A stretch of 64,000 bases of DNA from Hermatobates lingyangjiaoensis (lineage: Eukaryota > Arthropoda > Insecta > Hemiptera > Hermatobatidae): positions 186,001-250,000 of the forward strand of contig JAPFBL010000047.1 in assembly GCA_026182355.1 (NCBI GenBank), written 5' to 3'. The position numbers and the translations under genes were made by a program. Below the pieces are notes generated by a model that saw only the letters and a list, made by a program, of their open reading frames with translations, made no database searches and was not told the DNA's origin. Position 1 is the stretch's first letter, and each line of letters opens with the position of its first letter. Positions 62,127 to 64,000 of the stretch are shown in pieces.

Positions 62127-62180
<54 letters not shown>
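62127..62180. repeat. (TA)n microsatellite
   Basis: About 27 uninterrupted TA units between two PLE-derived segments. Confidence 0.95.
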
Positions 62181-62184
<4 letters not shown>

Positions 62185-62550
62185 TCGTTGGGAATACGAT
62201 CCAAAACGGACAAATATAGTTTAATGTAGAAAAAGAAATATAGAGAAATTAAAAGCATACACTTACAGTCTCTAAGTTTTGGTTTGAACCGTCTTCAGGA
62301 CAGAGAAGAGAGGTTCAACCGTTTCTAAACCAGTACGCTTAGTTTCCCTCTCTTATCTCTCCTGAAGACGGTTCAAACCGAAATTTAGAGATGGCAAGTG
62401 TGTGCTTTTAATTTTTCTATGTTTCTTTGTCTATATTGAACTATTTGTCCGTTTTAGATCTTGAAAGATCTTAGCATTTTTTCCCTTTGGATATTGTGGT
62501 TTGATCATTGATTGTTATTTCACGTGTTTATGTGAAATCTTGTTGTATAT
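62181..62550. repeat. Inverted pair of PLE 3' ends with hammerhead-like motifs
   Basis: The minus-strand arm (62192-62310) and the plus-strand arm (62340-62460) are mirror images sharing GAAGACGGTTCAAACC. The plus motif at 62362-62383 is CTGAAGA, C, a stem GGTT/AACC, then GAAA. The minus one is at 62277-62298. Beyond it, GAAAGATCTTAGCATTTTTTCC and GTGGTTTGATC show a second PLE-end type fused on, ending in TTTCACGTGTTTATGTGAAAT and a TATATA run. Confidence 0.75.
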
Positions 62551-64000
62551 ATAAGAATATAAAACATATATTCTAGTTATGCAATCGAGTAAAGGCGAAA
62601 AAAAGAAACAAATACAATTATAATCAGGAACCCTCAAAAAATGAATGATTTTCGAAGTTTGACACCTTACATTTTTTTTATATATAATTAGCTGCATATT
62701 AACTATTTCTTAGTATTAGCTGTATTTTTAAAACTAACAGTCTCGTTTATTTATCATCATACGAGTATATCGACCCAATCAATTATAGATATCAATATAA
62801 GAGCAGAATATAACTTTTGTTATATTAAAATTTGGCATTATTATCATCAAATTTTATTTAATTAGTAATGAGCAATATAGATTTCTCAAATGAAGGTTGT
62901 TTTTGAAATGTGATGTGCTATTTTTTTTACATACGTCATACAGAAAATTGCAAATTTCTTGGGTTCCTATTCATGGGAAAGTCGGCATCTACTTGACTTT
63001 TCATCTTTGACATTCTCATTTCAAACTAGATTCCACAATCTAACCTCAATTCCATCCAAATGAACCCTGCTTTGGTAGCAGTGTTATTAACCTCGTGTTT
63101 AATTTATGGTTTGCACTTAATACGAAAATAAACTTGAACAATAGATGCTACTTTAAGAACAATATTCATTACAAAAGTTAATATTATTGAATATCTAAAT
63201 AAATAAAAGGAATGTTTTGTCTGTACATTACTTAAAACTGACTCATTTCAAGTTTCTTTTTACGTTTCGTACATTTGAGAAATCGAATTCACTCTTAGAA
63301 AAATTTCTGGCTGTCGGTTTGACCGCAGAATTTGTTCACAACTTAACTCAGCCACCATAAGTCATACCAAGGTAAAACATTGACAGTAGATTTGTGTACG
63401 TCTAACTTAAAATATAGGCTCAGAATGGATTGCAATTCAGCGTAGAAGTAAAGTTATAAACCTTAATCTGTATTTAGCTAAATTCACAGATTATGTTTAT
63501 TTTGAAAATATACAGGTGTAGCAAGTCGGTGTTAACAGTCGATTTTAAGTTCATTTGCGTATATGAACAAGAGTTCCCATTTCTGTTTCATTTGCGTTTC
63601 CCAGAGTTCAAGATGCACTATCATCTATTCAGAATTAATGGCTTTGTGAACGAGCAATTCTCAACCCTTACGATGAATAGGCAAGGAAAATCAGCAAACA
63701 AGTTCTTTCGCTATATCAAGCGAGGAAAGAACTTACAAGTCAGTAAAGAGAGTGATTAGTCTCTTTACAACTTTCGTTGTTTGATAGTAAACTGGGGAGT
63801 CTGTGTGTATATCACGCATACCATTCATTCTGAGCCACTATCCGTTTCCATTCAAACGATTGCAATGTCCCTTTACATCTGTTTTGCAATGACGGTAACT
63901 AACTCGCAAGGGGAAATTTTATCTAACGCAGAAATTGAAGTGAGCGAGACCAAGTTTTTCTCACTTGGCCAACTGTAGTTTGCTTACTCAAGAGTTAGAG
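62551..64000. other. Intron 3 sequence; less AT-rich from about 63490
   Basis: To 63480 the sequence is AT-rich and unrecognised. From 63490 to the end composition is more balanced, with plus-strand open stretches at 63493-63759 (88 codons) and 63781-63978 (65 codons). Their products show no domain, signal or splice context I recognise, so they are not called as genes. Confidence 0.4.

Overview
The window is eukaryotic, strongly AT-rich and almost entirely non-coding. An arthropod source fits best: CCTAA/TTAGG-type repeats at a SINE tail, jockey and I/R1-type LINEs, Penelope-like elements (PLEs), a mariner remnant and very long introns. A chelicerate or crustacean with a large genome is plausible, but the sequence does not settle the clade. 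No bacterial-style gene, rRNA, CRISPR array or functional tRNA gene was seen.

One host gene is supported: the 5' part of a stomatin/MEC-2-family (SPFH/band 7) gene on the + strand. Exon 1 is a CpG-rich 5' UTR plus 16 coding bases ending at 15146. Exon 2 (36703-36812) carries the intramembrane hairpin. Exon 3 (55610-55682) starts the SPFH domain. The phases fit exactly (1, 0, 1), giving about 66 residues before the gene runs out of the window. The introns are about 21.6 kb and 18.8 kb and filled with mobile elements.

Layout: 1-15.0 kb is upstream flank with a tRNA-derived SINE (1659), jockey RT fragments (6015-6320, 7959-8680, minus), an I/R1-type LINE end (6905-7690) and a decayed Ty3/gypsy pol (9540-11220). 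Intron 1 (15147-36702) holds a LINE with RT and RNase H remnants (16840-18672), paired inverted PLE ends, a fold-back element, a mariner remnant (28431-28988), long (GA)n and (GT)n tracts and SINEs. Intron 2 (36813-55609) holds a PLE with GIY-YIG remnants (40870-41690), LINE tails, a minus-strand SINE and a 1.37-kb near-perfect palindrome built of two PLE 3' ends (51377-52751). After exon 3 there is a minus-strand PLE with RT (56065-57190), a 1.64-kb unit repeated in tandem (57807-61088) and a cluster of inverted PLE ends around (TA)n tracts (61.2-62.5 kb).

The most striking theme is the PLE population. Several PLE families carry a hammerhead-ribozyme-like motif near the 3' end. These ends often occur as inverted pairs and repeatedly abut long (TA)n tracts. 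A second theme is a 1.64-kb element with an internal CA-rich tract and boundaries marked by a small hairpin (ACTTTAC-TTATA-GTAAAGT) that also marks the ends of an unrelated-looking LINE family.
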